Positions 34,143 to 44,264 of a stretch of DNA of 64,000 bases are shown here, in pieces. This stretch comes from Thermoplasmata archaeon (GTDB taxonomy: Archaea > Thermoplasmatota > Thermoplasmata > Methanomassiliicoccales > Methanomethylophilaceae): NCBI GenBank assembly GCA_015063165.1, contig SUSZ01000006.1:1-64000 (forward strand), in the 5' to 3' direction. A program made the position numbers and the translations under genes. Position 1 is the stretch's first letter. Each line of letters starts with the position of its first letter. Under the pieces are notes generated by a model that was not told where the DNA came from, did no database searches, and saw nothing but the letters and a program-made list of their open reading frames with translations.

Positions 34143-37100
34143 ATGGATAAAAAGATTATCGCTTTGATAGCTATCGTCGCAGTGGTCGCCATCGCTGCCG
34201 CGGCAGCCTTCGTCGTCATGAGCGGCAGCAGCGACGAAAAGGCTCCTGTCGAGAAAGACACCTTGAAAGTGACGGACATGGCTGGCAACGAGGTCCAGCT
34301 CAAGGTTCCCCTGGAGAGGGTCGTCTGCGGCGATGCGGGCCTGATGACCCTGGTAGCATCGATCGCAGGAGAGAACTTTGGGAACATCCTGGTAGGGTAT
34401 GACAGCAATCTCCGCGAGATGTATCCAGATTTCATGGATATGTGGACGGATGCCGGCATAGACTTCTCTAAGATCAAGCCGGTTGGATCCTTCCTGGACT
34501 CCTCGTTCAACTGGGAGACGGTCGCTTCGCTGAAGCCCGACGCCGTGTTCGTCCCGTACTGGTGCATCACGTATGGTATGGTCACCCAGGAGAGCATCGA
34601 CAACATGGCCAAGGCCGGGATCCCGATCGTCACCCTGGACCTGTTCTCGGCCAAGCTGAACGCGGACGAGATGTCCAAGAACTGCGAGGTGCTCGGAAAG
34701 ATATTCAAGAACGAGCGCACGGCGAGCGATGTGGCCAAGTTCTACAGGAACCAGGTGGAGAAAGTCTCCAGCAAGCTCTCGCAGGTCCCTGCGGACAAGT
34801 ACACGTACTACATCGAGACGATAACCAACCTCGGCCAGTATTGCCTGAACTATTCCACGGACGACGGCAAGCCGCAGGAAGCGCTCAACCAGAAGTCCCT
34901 GACCAAGTACGGCGAGACCGTGGGCGCGGAGGCGTTCGCTTCCAGCGATGTGGACTTCATATTCCTGGATCTTCTCAGAGCGTACTACCCGGACATCGGG
35001 AAGTACATAGGATGGGGAGCCAAGGCCCCCACGGAGTCGGATCTCCGCACGCTCGCTTCGGCTCTCGACAAGAGGGTCGGATGGTCCGCCAGCATCCCCG
35101 CCATCGACAACAACGAGATCTATTTCATAAACAAGATGTCCATGAGCGGTACGATAGACGGCTGGTGGATACAGCAGTTCTATGCGGAGAAGATGTTCCC
35201 CGAGATCTTCGGCGACCTGGGATACATCGAGGCGCTGGGCGATTTCTACAAGACATACCTTCCCTGGGTCGATTTCAGAGGCGTATGGTACTTCGGTCTC
35301 AACGGCGAGGTCGGGGCGACTCCCGTTTCGGAGAGCAGGGACAAGGCGGCCACGGTCACCATAACCGATCTCGCAGGGCGCGAGGTCAAGATAAGCACCC
35401 CTGTCGAGAGGGTGGTCTGCGGCGACGCCGAGGCGATGTCCCTGATAGCGGCCATCGCCGGAGAGGATTTCAAGGACTGCCTCGTCGGATACGACAGCAA
35501 CCTCCAGACGTACTACCCCGACCTGGCCAGGATGTGGGAGAACGCCGGACTGGACTTCTCCAAGATCGCCTCCGTCGGGAGCTTCCAGAACTCTACCTTC
35601 AGCTGGGAGGCCGTCGCCTCCCTGGATCCGGACGTGGTCTTCGTTCCGATGTGGGTGTACCAGTACGGGATGGTGTCCGAGGATACGGCCAAGAAGATGG
35701 CCGACGCGGGCATCCCGATAGTGAACCTCGATCTCTTCGTCAACAGCTACGACGCAGATACGATGTCCAAGAACTGCGACATCATCGGGAAGATCTTCGA
35801 CAGGAGAGGCGTCGCCTCCAAGGTCGCCGACTTCTACGCGGAGCAGCTGGATTCCGTTCTCGGCAAGAGGTCCCAGATCCCTGAAGGGAAGCTCTCCTTC
35901 TACGAGGAGATGCTGGTCAAGCTCGACACATACAGGGGCGGAGCAAACGTCGCGGAGGCCCTGGCGCTCGGCCAGCAGAACATCGCGACGCCCGGCCAGC
36001 AGATCAGCGCCGAGGCCTTCGTCGCGAGCGATCCGGATCACGTCTTCTTCATGGCCTACAACGGTGCGGCCGAATGCGGGAGGAACATCGGATGGGGCGC
36101 GACGGTCACCGCTTCCGACATCGCCGATATAAGCGCCTCGTTGTCCAAGAGGCCCGGATGGAACAGCGTCACCGCCGTGAAGAACAAAGACGTCATGGTC
36201 TACGACCAGGTCTATTTCAACACGTTCGAGAACTGGATGATCCTCCAGCTCCATGCTATGCAGATGTTCCCTGATATGTTCTCGTCGTTGGACCCTGTCG
36301 GATCCCTCGAGAGCTTCTACGAGGAGTTCCTGCCCTGGGTGGAGCTCAAGGGCGTCTGGTACTTCACCCTGGGCGGCGACATCGGGGAGACCCAGACGTC
36401 TGGCGGCGGCGACGTGGGCAGGACTGTGACGGTGACCGATCTGGCTGGACGCGAGGTAGCGCTCGACATCCCTCTGAAGAGGGTGGTGTGCGGCGACGCC
36501 GAGTCGATGACCCTGATCGCGTCCATTGCAGGCGAGCAGTTCACCGACATCGTAGTCGGATACGACAGCAACCTCAACACGTTCTACCCGGATTTGAAGG
36601 AGATGTGGACCAACGCCGGCATGAACTTCGGCAGGATGACCGAGGTCGGCAGCTTCCTTCAGGGGACGTTCAACTGGGAGACCGTCGCATCGCTGAACCC
36701 CGACGCGGTCTTCATGCCAACCTGGTGCATCCAGTACGGGATGGTCAGTCAGGAGACCGTGGACAAGATGGCGAAGGCGGGCATACCTATAGTTACTCTC
36801 GACCTGTTCGTCGGAAAGCTCAACCCGGAAACCATGAGCAAGAACTGCGACATCGTGGGGAAGATATTCGACAACCAGTCCAAGGCCGCGAAGGTAGCCG
36901 ATTTCTATAAGACGCAGGTCGAGAAGGTGTCCAGCAAGCTCTCGCAGGTCCCTGCAGAGAAGTACACGTACTATGTCGAGCTCGTCACATACCTGTCGCA
37001 ATACAGCCAGAACGAGTCTGACAACCCCATAGAGTGCCTCAACCAGAAGTCCTTGACCCAGTACAAGCAGACCGTGAGCCCCGAGGTGTTCGCGACCAGC

Positions 37101-37478
37101 GATGTGGACTTCGTATTCTTCGACCTCCTCAGGTCGTACGCTCCGGAGTGCGGCAAGTTCATCGGATGGGGGGCCAGCGTCACCAAGTCCGACATAGACT
37201 CCATCGCGGCCAAGCTCGGCACGAGGATAGGCTGGAACGATTCGGTGCCTGCCATCAGCAGCGGCAACGTCTACTTCATCGACAAGATGAGCATGATCGG
37301 CATGTTCGACTGCTGGTTCGTCTACCAGTTCATGGCGGAGACCATGTTCCCGGAGATCTACGGCGACCTCGACTGCCTCGGGACTCTGGACGGATTCTAT
37401 TCAGAGTACCTCCCATGGGTCGAGTTCAAGGGCGTCTGGTATTTCTCCATCGACGGAGAGGTGGGAGCCACTTCCTGA
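34143..37478 (+). CDS. ABC substrate-binding protein with three tandem binding domains
   Basis: 1111 residues from ATG 34143 (RBS GGTGG). An N-terminal anchor helix (about 4-27) is followed by three homologous domains of ~340 residues. Each begins with a V-TD-AG-EV strand and PLERVVCGD (PVERVVCGD, PLKRVVCGD), has GYDSNL, GSF and a YGMV motif mid-domain, and ends PWV-FKGVWYF. They match the iron-siderophore/cobalamin binding family. Domains 1 and 3 are closer to each other than to 2 (both keep VEKVSSKLSQVPA and YTYY). Followed by a FecCD permease and an ATPase. Three binding domains for one transporter could raise local ligand capture or accept different ligands. Confidence 0.92.
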   Translation: MDKKIIALIAIVAVVAIAAAAAFVVMSGSSDEKAPVEKDTLKVTDMAGNEVQLKVPLERVVCGDAGLMTLVASIAGENFGNILVGYDSNLREMYPDFMDMWTDAGIDFSKIKPVGSFLDSSFNWETVASLKPDAVFVPYWCITYGMVTQESIDNMAKAGIPIVTLDLFSAKLNADEMSKNCEVLGKIFKNERTASDVAKFYRNQVEKVSSKLSQVPADKYTYYIETITNLGQYCLNYSTDDGKPQEALNQKSLTKYGETVGAEAFASSDVDFIFLDLLRAYYPDIGKYIGWGAKAPTESDLRTLASALDKRVGWSASIPAIDNNEIYFINKMSMSGTIDGWWIQQFYAEKMFPEIFGDLGYIEALGDFYKTYLPWVDFRGVWYFGLNGEVGATPVSESRDKAATVTITDLAGREVKISTPVERVVCGDAEAMSLIAAIAGEDFKDCLVGYDSNLQTYYPDLARMWENAGLDFSKIASVGSFQNSTFSWEAVASLDPDVVFVPMWVYQYGMVSEDTAKKMADAGIPIVNLDLFVNSYDADTMSKNCDIIGKIFDRRGVASKVADFYAEQLDSVLGKRSQIPEGKLSFYEEMLVKLDTYRGGANVAEALALGQQNIATPGQQISAEAFVASDPDHVFFMAYNGAAECGRNIGWGATVTASDIADISASLSKRPGWNSVTAVKNKDVMVYDQVYFNTFENWMILQLHAMQMFPDMFSSLDPVGSLESFYEEFLPWVELKGVWYFTLGGDIGETQTSGGGDVGRTVTVTDLAGREVALDIPLKRVVCGDAESMTLIASIAGEQFTDIVVGYDSNLNTFYPDLKEMWTNAGMNFGRMTEVGSFLQGTFNWETVASLNPDAVFMPTWCIQYGMVSQETVDKMAKAGIPIVTLDLFVGKLNPETMSKNCDIVGKIFDNQSKAAKVADFYKTQVEKVSSKLSQVPAEKYTYYVELVTYLSQYSQNESDNPIECLNQKSLTQYKQTVSPEVFATSDVDFVFFDLLRSYAPECGKFIGWGASVTKSDIDSIAAKLGTRIGWNDSVPAISSGNVYFIDKMSMIGMFDCWFVYQFMAETMFPEIYGDLDCLGTLDGFYSEYLPWVEFKGVWYFSIDGEVGATS

Positions 37479-37536
37479 GACGTTTTTTCAAACCTCTTCC
37501 CAAACATCTTCAACGATTACAGATCGGGGTCAGCAG

Positions 37537-38601
37537 ATGGAGAATCACGAAACTACAGACGGCTCCCACATGATGAAAGGATACGATCGCCTGATAGGAA
37601 GGCGCAAGATGTACCTGGCGGCATCGATCGTGGTGTGCGTGGCGGCTTTTTTCATAGACCTCACCGTGGGTTCCTCGGGGATGTCGGTCATCGACGCCAT
37701 CAGGACGCTCGTCGTCCCGGATCAGGTCACCGCCATGGACAGGCTGATCATCTACGACATACGCCTTCCGGCGACGACCATGGCTATAGCCGTCGGCATG
37801 AGCCTTGCGCTCGCCGGATCGGTCATGCAGACGATTTTGGACAACCCGATGGCCGAGCCCTATACGCTGGGGATATCCTCGTCGGCAGGGTTCGGGGCCG
37901 CGCTTATGATAGTCGTCGGGTCCTCCGCGGTCGGAGCGATGGGGATGATCATGATCTCCGCCGGCGCATTCGGCTGCAGCATGATGGCCTGTCTGGTCAT
38001 CTACATGGTGGCCAGGTTCAGGGCCTCCGACAAGTCGACCATCCTTCTGACAGGGATTGCGATATTCTTCATGTTCCAGGCCCTGCTCTCCACGATGCAG
38101 CTGCTCGCGAACAGCAACCAGCTGTCTGAGATAGTGTTCTGGATGTTCGGGAGCCTAGCCAGATGCTCATTGGAGCAGTGCGGCGCGGTCATCCTGGTGC
38201 TTTCCATCTCATCGATCGTGTTCATCTTCAGCTCGTGGAGGTACACTGCCCTCAAGCTCGGGGATGCATACGCGTCTAGCCTCGGGGTTGACGTAGCAGG
38301 GCTCAGGAGAAGGACCCTGATAGTGGTGTCTGTGCTCACCTCCGTCGCCGTCTGCTTCGTGGGGACGATCGGATTCATCGGGCTGATAGCGCCGCACATC
38401 TCGAGGTTCCTCGTGGGCGAGGACCACAGGTACTACATCCCGATGTCCATGGCGGTGGGGGCGATCATCCTCATCCTGGCCAACATGCTGAGCAAGGTGG
38501 TGGCTGCGCCGTCGATATTCCCTGTCGGGATCCTCACGTCGTTCATCGGAATCCCGTTCTTCTTCTATCTCGTCCTTTCGAAGAGGAGGTTCGCATCATG
38601 A
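37537..38601 (+). CDS. FecCD-family ABC permease
   Basis: 354 residues. About ten membrane helices; DIRLPATTMAIAVGMSLALAGSVMQ, DNPMAEPYTLGISSSAGFGA and FVGTIGFIGLIAPHISRFLVG are the family marks. RBS-like GGGGTCAG lies before ATG 37537. The stop overlaps the ATPase start (ATGA). Partner of the triple-domain binding protein. Confidence 0.93.
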   Translation: MENHETTDGSHMMKGYDRLIGRRKMYLAASIVVCVAAFFIDLTVGSSGMSVIDAIRTLVVPDQVTAMDRLIIYDIRLPATTMAIAVGMSLALAGSVMQTILDNPMAEPYTLGISSSAGFGAALMIVVGSSAVGAMGMIMISAGAFGCSMMACLVIYMVARFRASDKSTILLTGIAIFFMFQALLSTMQLLANSNQLSEIVFWMFGSLARCSLEQCGAVILVLSISSIVFIFSSWRYTALKLGDAYASSLGVDVAGLRRRTLIVVSVLTSVAVCFVGTIGFIGLIAPHISRFLVGEDHRYYIPMSMAVGAIILILANMLSKVVAAPSIFPVGILTSFIGIPFFFYLVLSKRRFAS

Positions 38602-39368
38602 GCCTGGAGCTCAAGGGGGTGGTGTGCAGCTACAGCCAGAAGGAGGTCCTGCACGACGTATCCTTCGAATCTGACGCCAGGCTGATAGCGGTGGTGGGGC
38701 CGAACGCCGCTGGCAAGTCCACATTGATCAAATGCATGGCGGGGCAGATCCCCCATGGCGGGTCCATCTCGTTCAACGGCACGGAGATAGGCCGCGTCGA
38801 TCAGACCTCTACCGACCTGGTGGGTTATCTGCCGCAGCAGCACATGAGCGCCGTGGCGATGACCGTGTACGAGACCATCCTCCTCGGGAGGCTCAATCAC
38901 ATCAGATGGAGCCCCAGCGAAGAGGACAGGCGCATGGTGGACCATGCGATGACGGAGCTCTCTCTCGACAGGATCGCTGACAAGCAGATCAACGAGCTGT
39001 CTGGAGGGCAGCTGCAGATGATCTCCATCGCCCAGGCGCTGGTGAAGGAGCCGCAGCTCCTGCTCATGGACGAGCCCACGAACAATCTCGACCTCCAGAA
39101 GCAGCTGGAGATGTTCGAGGTAGTGAAGGATCTGTCCGAACAGCGCGGGCTGGTGACGGTGATGATCCTGCACGACCTGAACCTCGCCTCCCGCTTCGCG
39201 GACGAGGTTGTGGTCCTCCAGGAGGGGAGGGTGTATGCCAAGGGGCCCGCCCAGGGGATCTTCACGGAAGAGATGCTGAGGGACGTCTACAAGGTGAGCG
39301 CGGAGGTGATCCACGACCGCGACGGGCTCCCGCACGTGGTCGCATACGGATCCCTGAAGCACACGTGA
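38598..39368 (+). CDS. ABC importer ATPase (FecE/BtuD type)
   Basis: 256 residues; Walker A GPNAAGKST, Q-loop LPQQHMSAVAMTV, signature LSGGQLQMISIAQ, Walker B LLLMDEPTNNLD, H-loop ILHDLNLASRF. Starts by ATGA overlap with the permease, so the two are translated together. Powers the second importer. Confidence 0.94.
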   Translation: MSLELKGVVCSYSQKEVLHDVSFESDARLIAVVGPNAAGKSTLIKCMAGQIPHGGSISFNGTEIGRVDQTSTDLVGYLPQQHMSAVAMTVYETILLGRLNHIRWSPSEEDRRMVDHAMTELSLDRIADKQINELSGGQLQMISIAQALVKEPQLLLMDEPTNNLDLQKQLEMFEVVKDLSEQRGLVTVMILHDLNLASRFADEVVVLQEGRVYAKGPAQGIFTEEMLRDVYKVSAEVIHDRDGLPHVVAYGSLKHT

Positions 39369-39428
39369 ATCGAAGGATGCAGGACGCAGGTCAGGAACGG
39401 AGAACGATTGACGACGAAAAGGTGGAAC

Positions 39429-41216
39429 ATGTTCAAGAAAGACAAGCATAGCCGCATCGCGGAATTCGAGAAATATGCCGAGGGCAGGCATCACTGGGTG
39501 AAGGCTTCGATGATAGGGTCGGCCATAAGCTCGGTGCTGTCCATCGTGCCCTTCTATTACATCTGGCTGACGGTTGACGAGGCGCTCGGCGCGGGCGACC
39601 CGGATACGATGATAGGATACGGCTGGTCGGCAATGGCGTTCGCGGTCCTGTCGATCGCCGTCTACATCCTGTCGCTCATAATATCGCACTTCGCCGCCTT
39701 CCGCATAGCCAAGAACATGAAGAAGATTCTCGTGGAGCATTCCCTGAAGCTGTCCCCCGGCGCGTTCGACGAGGAGGGCAGCGGAAGGATACGCAGGGTG
39801 ATACAGGACTCGGTGGAGTCCACCCACGAGTTCATAGCGCACAACCAGCCGGACCTGGCTGGGATGTACGTCCTCCCGTTCGCGATAGTCGCCCTGCTGC
39901 TGGTGTTCGACTGGAGGCTGGGCGTCGCCGCTCTCGTCCCCGTGATGATCGGAGGCTACATCTCCATGTCCATGATGGGAAGGTCCTCCATGCAGGAGAG
40001 CATGACCGCATGGCAGTCGTCCATGGCCGATGTCAACAACAAGGCCGTGGAGTATGTCCGCGGAATCTCCGTCGTGAAGATATTCCAGCAGACCGTGGAT
40101 TCCTTCCAGAGCCTCAAGGGGTCCATCGACTCCTACGCAGCGTACTGCCAGGGATACACCGAGATGGCCAGGAGGCCGATGACCGCATTCTTCGTCCTGG
40201 TAAACAGCTGCGTGTCGTACGTGATCATATTCGGGGTGCTGATCATCGAGGTCCTGGAGAGCGGCGAGATAAGCAGCGGCATGGTCTCCAACGTGATCTT
40301 CTACGTGGTGTTCACGCCGCTCATCTCGGTCCTGTTCATGAGGATAATGTTCTCGTCCGACCAGACCTACAGGGTGGACGACGCCCTGATGCGGGTGAAC
40401 GAGATCCTTTCCATCGAGCCTCTGGAAGAGCCCTCCGCCCCCAAGATGCCGAAGTGCTTCGACATCGCGTTCGACAACGTCCGCTTCTCCTACTCCGAGG
40501 GTCTGGCGCCCGCTATAGACGGCGTCTCGCTGGAGCTGAAGCAAGGGACGATAACCGCTCTCGTAGGGCCGTCCGGCAGCGGGAAATCCACGATGGCGGG
40601 ACTGGCCGGGAGGTTCTGGGATCCGCAGGATGGCTCGATATCCATAGGCGGCATCGACCTCCGCGACATCGGCAGCAGCAACCTGCGCTCCATAGAGAGC
40701 TACGTCTTCCAGAACAACCGCCTCATCAAGGGGACCCTGCTGGAAAACGTCCGTCTGGGAAGGCCTCAGGCCGGGCCGGAGGAGGTGGCGGAAGCGCTCA
40801 GGCTCGCCCAATGCGAGGACCTCGTCGCCAAGATGCCCCACGGCCTGGACACCCTCATCGGCCCTGGAGGGACGTACCTCTCCGGAGGGGAGGTGCAGAG
40901 GATCGCCATCGCCAGGGCCATCCTAAGGGACGCCCCCATAGTGATATTGGACGAGGCGACGGCGTTCGCGGACCCGGAGAACGAGCATCTGATCCAGAAG
41001 GCTTTCGAGGAGCTCTCCAAGGGCCGCACCGTGCTGCTGATAGCGCATCGCCTCACCACCATCCGCAATGCGGACCTGATATGCGTGATGGATCGCGGCA
41101 GGATCGTCGAGTCCGGAAGGCACGACGAGCTGATGTCCTCCGCCGGAAAGTACCGTGACATGTGGGATGATTACCAGAAAGCCCTCTCCTGGAAGGTCAA
41201 GGAGGCGTCCGCATGA
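39429..41216 (+). CDS. Exporter-fold ABC transporter, subunit A
   Basis: 595 residues from ATG 39429, preceded by AGGTGG six bases away (TTG 39408 lacks this). Six-helix membrane domain, then nucleotide-binding domain: Walker A GPSGSGKST, Q-loop YVFQNNRL, signature LSGGEVQRIAIARA, Walker B IVILDEATAFAD, H-loop IAHRL. Forms a pair with the next gene (ATGA overlap). Located after a siderophore-type importer and near an AraC regulator, an arrangement like yersiniabactin YbtP/YbtQ, where exporter-fold subunits serve in uptake. Direction of transport is unproved. Confidence 0.9.
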   Translation: MFKKDKHSRIAEFEKYAEGRHHWVKASMIGSAISSVLSIVPFYYIWLTVDEALGAGDPDTMIGYGWSAMAFAVLSIAVYILSLIISHFAAFRIAKNMKKILVEHSLKLSPGAFDEEGSGRIRRVIQDSVESTHEFIAHNQPDLAGMYVLPFAIVALLLVFDWRLGVAALVPVMIGGYISMSMMGRSSMQESMTAWQSSMADVNNKAVEYVRGISVVKIFQQTVDSFQSLKGSIDSYAAYCQGYTEMARRPMTAFFVLVNSCVSYVIIFGVLIIEVLESGEISSGMVSNVIFYVVFTPLISVLFMRIMFSSDQTYRVDDALMRVNEILSIEPLEEPSAPKMPKCFDIAFDNVRFSYSEGLAPAIDGVSLELKQGTITALVGPSGSGKSTMAGLAGRFWDPQDGSISIGGIDLRDIGSSNLRSIESYVFQNNRLIKGTLLENVRLGRPQAGPEEVAEALRLAQCEDLVAKMPHGLDTLIGPGGTYLSGGEVQRIAIARAILRDAPIVILDEATAFADPENEHLIQKAFEELSKGRTVLLIAHRLTTIRNADLICVMDRGRIVESGRHDELMSSAGKYRDMWDDYQKALSWKVKEASA

Positions 41217-42991
41217 GCGTCTCAGGGTCTCTCAAGGAACGCTGGGGGCTCACGGATAAGCAATGGAGCAACCTCAAGAGGGCCATAGCGGCGACGCTCG
41301 TCACGGACTTCGTCCTGATGGTCCCGATGATGGTCGCCATCATGTTCGTGGCCGGCCTGATAGGGGACAACCAGTACGATTTCGGCCTCGACCTGTGGGT
41401 CTACGCTGCGATAGGCCTGGTGATGATGCTGGCGACCGGCGCCGCCTACTTGTACCAGTACAACCGCTGCTTCTTCGACGTCTACCAGGAGAGCCGGAAC
41501 GTCCGCACGGGCATGGCGGAGAAGATGAGGAAGGTTCCGCTGTCGTTCTTCGCCAAGAAGGACCCTACTGACCTCACGGTGCGCATGATGGGTGACGTGA
41601 CGATGCAGGAGACCGCGCTTTCCCATTGGATCCCCGCCCTCGTAGCCTCGCTGATATTCACGACCGCCGTCGGCGTGATGATAGTCGCATGGTCTCCGAT
41701 CCTGGGGCTGGCGATAGTTTGGCCGATCCCGGTGGCGTTCCTGATGGTGTTCCTCTCGGCCGGGATGCAGAAGAAGGAGAACAGGAGGAAGATGGAGAAG
41801 ATGGAGGCCGTCACCGAGATGATACAGGAGTCCCTGGAATGCTCCGCGGACCTCAAGGCCAACGATGCCCAGGGATCCTACATGGCGAGGCTTGGGAAGA
41901 ACCTCGACGCCGTCGAGGGCGCGGAGATCAGGTCGGAGCTCACGATGTCCTTCTTCGTGGTTGGCGGACAGCTGGTCCTGAAGCTCGGGATCGCGACCAC
42001 TGCCATAGCCGGCGCCGTGCTCTTCTCCGAAGGCTCCATATCTCTGATAGTGTACATCGCGGCCCTCATAATGGTCGGGAGCATCTACAACCCGATCAAC
42101 ATCGCCTTGCAGAACCTTGCCGCCATACTTATGGCGGAGGACCACTGCGAGCGCATCCAGGAGATCAATAGCCTGGGTATCCAGACCGGGTCGGAGTCTT
42201 TCGAGCCCGAGAACTACGATATCGAGTTCAAGAACGTGGGGTTCTCGTACAACGACGGCCAGACCGTCCTGGAGGACGTCTCCTTCGTGGCGAGGCAGGG
42301 AGAGGTCACCGCGCTGGTGGGCCCGTCCGGAGAGGGGAAGTCCACCGTCGCCAGGCTGGCCACCAGGTTCTGGGATGTCGACAAGGGGCAGATAACTCTT
42401 GGGGGCATAGACACATCCATGGTCGATCCCGAGACGTTGATGAGCAAGTACTCCATAGTCTTCCAGGACGTCGCGTTGTTCAACACCACCGTGATGGAGA
42501 ACATCCGCATTGGAAGGAGGGGGGCATCCGACGAGGAGGTGCTCGCGGCGGCCGAAGCGGCGATGTGCGACGAGTTCGTGTCCGCCCTTCCCGAAGGATA
42601 CGATACGGTTATCGGCGAGAACGGGAGCAAGCTCTCCGGAGGCGAGAGGCAGAGGATCTCCATAGCGAGGGCGATATTGAAGGACGCCCCGATCATCATC
42701 ATGGACGAAGCCACGGCCTCGCTCGACACCGAATCGGAGAGCAGGGTCCAGAAGGCCCTGTCCAGGCTCGTGGTCGACAAGACGGTTCTGATAATCGCCC
42801 ACAGGATGAGGACTGTGGAGGAGGCCGACAAGATCGTCGTCCTGTCGGGAGGAAAGGTGGGCGAGGAAGGCCCGCCGTCGGTGCTGAAGGAATCCGGAGG
42901 GCTGTTCGAAAGGATGGTGAAGCTCCAGACCGACTCTGACGTATGGAGTCTGCGATGGCCGATCGCGCTAAGAAGGCCGGAGATAACATGA
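41213..42991 (+). CDS. Exporter-fold ABC transporter, subunit B
   Basis: 592 residues. Membrane domain with PLSFFAKKDPTDLTVRMMGDV coupling region, then Walker A GPSGEGKST, Q-loop IVFQDVALF, signature LSGGERQRISIARA, Walker B IIIMDEATASLD, H-loop IAHRM. Partner of the preceding gene as a heterodimer. Last gene of the cluster. Confidence 0.9.
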   Translation: MSVSGSLKERWGLTDKQWSNLKRAIAATLVTDFVLMVPMMVAIMFVAGLIGDNQYDFGLDLWVYAAIGLVMMLATGAAYLYQYNRCFFDVYQESRNVRTGMAEKMRKVPLSFFAKKDPTDLTVRMMGDVTMQETALSHWIPALVASLIFTTAVGVMIVAWSPILGLAIVWPIPVAFLMVFLSAGMQKKENRRKMEKMEAVTEMIQESLECSADLKANDAQGSYMARLGKNLDAVEGAEIRSELTMSFFVVGGQLVLKLGIATTAIAGAVLFSEGSISLIVYIAALIMVGSIYNPINIALQNLAAILMAEDHCERIQEINSLGIQTGSESFEPENYDIEFKNVGFSYNDGQTVLEDVSFVARQGEVTALVGPSGEGKSTVARLATRFWDVDKGQITLGGIDTSMVDPETLMSKYSIVFQDVALFNTTVMENIRIGRRGASDEEVLAAAEAAMCDEFVSALPEGYDTVIGENGSKLSGGERQRISIARAILKDAPIIIMDEATASLDTESESRVQKALSRLVVDKTVLIIAHRMRTVEEADKIVVLSGGKVGEEGPPSVLKESGGLFERMVKLQTDSDVWSLRWPIALRRPEIT

Positions 42992-43088
42992 GGGGACCAG
43001 AGGGCGGATGAAGGGAGCGCGGACGCCGCAGCGCCCGCGTCACGGGGTCTTCCGACACGGTTATTAGAATCCCTTGCGGTGCACCCTC

Positions 43089-44264
43089 ATGGATTTGACA
43101 AGAGCCGAGGAAGCCATCCTCAACGGAGAGGAAGGCGAGGGAAGGCAGAAAGCGATGGAGCTGGTCACCGCTCTTGGGAAGATATACGGCGCCGAGAGCC
43201 TGGTGGACATCACCTCTGCTCACCTGTCCGGAGCTTCGTACAAGACGATCGGCGACGGCGGCCTGAAATATCTCGAGGACATGGTCGCGGGAGGAGCCAA
43301 GGTCTCCGTCCCGTCCACCCTGAACCCTGTCGGGATGGACCGCACCAGGTGGAGGGAGATGCACGTCACAGAGGCGTTCGCCCAGAAGCAGCTCAGGATC
43401 ATCGACCTCTACGGGAGCATGGGGATCAAGACCACCTGCTCCTGCACCCCTTACACCGGAGCGAACGTCCCCAAGCTCGGGGACCACGTCGCCTGGGCGG
43501 AGTCTTCTGCTCTCTCCTTCGTGAATTCGTTCATCGGCGCCCGCACCAACCGCGAGGGAGGCCCTGGAGCACTAGCAGCGGCCATTCTCGGCAAGACTGC
43601 CAACTACGGTCTGCATCTGGACAAGAACAGGAAGCCGACGGTCGTCATAGATGCCGACATCGACGGCTCCGTGTTCTCGTATTCGCTTCTGGGACAGGCC
43701 GTCGGAATGTCCATAGGCACCGGAGTGCCCTATTTCAAAGGGATAAAGCCGCAGGTGGAGGAGGCGAAGGCCCTGTCCGCAGCGATGGCCGCATCCGGTT
43801 CCATCGCTCTGTACCACGCCGAGGGAACCACTCCGGAGGCGGGAAATTTCGACGTCTCCGACCTGGAGGTCATCCACATAGGCGAGAAGGAGCTGAAAGC
43901 GGCCTACGACAAGCTGAACGTGGCAGACGACGTGGAGCTCATAGCGATAGGATGCCCCCACCTCACCGAGAAGGAGATGCACCAGATAGCTTCGTTCCTC
44001 AAAGGCAAGAAGAAGGTCAGGAAGGACGTGGAGATATGGTTCTGCACCTCCGCGGAGATCAGGGACAAATGCCCTGATGACGTCAGGATCATGGAGGAGT
44101 TCGGCCCTGTTCTGGCCGACACATGCATGGTCGTGGCTCCCATAGAGGGGTCGTTCTCCAGGACCGGGACCAACTCCGCCAAGGCCGGCAACTACCTCCC
44201 CACCCTGTGCTCGCAGAAGGCGATGTGCCGCGACATCTCCGCGCTTCTGGGGGCGGTCATGTGA
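43089..44264 (+). CDS. Aconitase X large subunit (phosphomevalonate dehydratase, catalytic)
   Basis: 391 residues from ATG 43089. In the archaeal mevalonate route this DUF521/AcnX protein dehydrates mevalonate-5-phosphate to trans-anhydromevalonate phosphate with its small subunit. Cluster-binding Cys candidates include the TTCSCTPY region (~117-124), IGCPHLTEKEM and the C-terminal YLPTLCSQKAMCRD. SFVNSFIGARTNREGGPGALAAAI is characteristic. The small subunit follows with a GTGA overlap. Confidence 0.92.
   Translation: MDLTRAEEAILNGEEGEGRQKAMELVTALGKIYGAESLVDITSAHLSGASYKTIGDGGLKYLEDMVAGGAKVSVPSTLNPVGMDRTRWREMHVTEAFAQKQLRIIDLYGSMGIKTTCSCTPYTGANVPKLGDHVAWAESSALSFVNSFIGARTNREGGPGALAAAILGKTANYGLHLDKNRKPTVVIDADIDGSVFSYSLLGQAVGMSIGTGVPYFKGIKPQVEEAKALSAAMAASGSIALYHAEGTTPEAGNFDVSDLEVIHIGEKELKAAYDKLNVADDVELIAIGCPHLTEKEMHQIASFLKGKKKVRKDVEIWFCTSAEIRDKCPDDVRIMEEFGPVLADTCMVVAPIEGSFSRTGTNSAKAGNYLPTLCSQKAMCRDISALLGAVM

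Noticed and set aside
34068-37001. 977-codon minus-strand frame opposite the triple binding protein
   Set aside because: A GC-rich antisense shadow of three repeated domains; it has no independent motifs.
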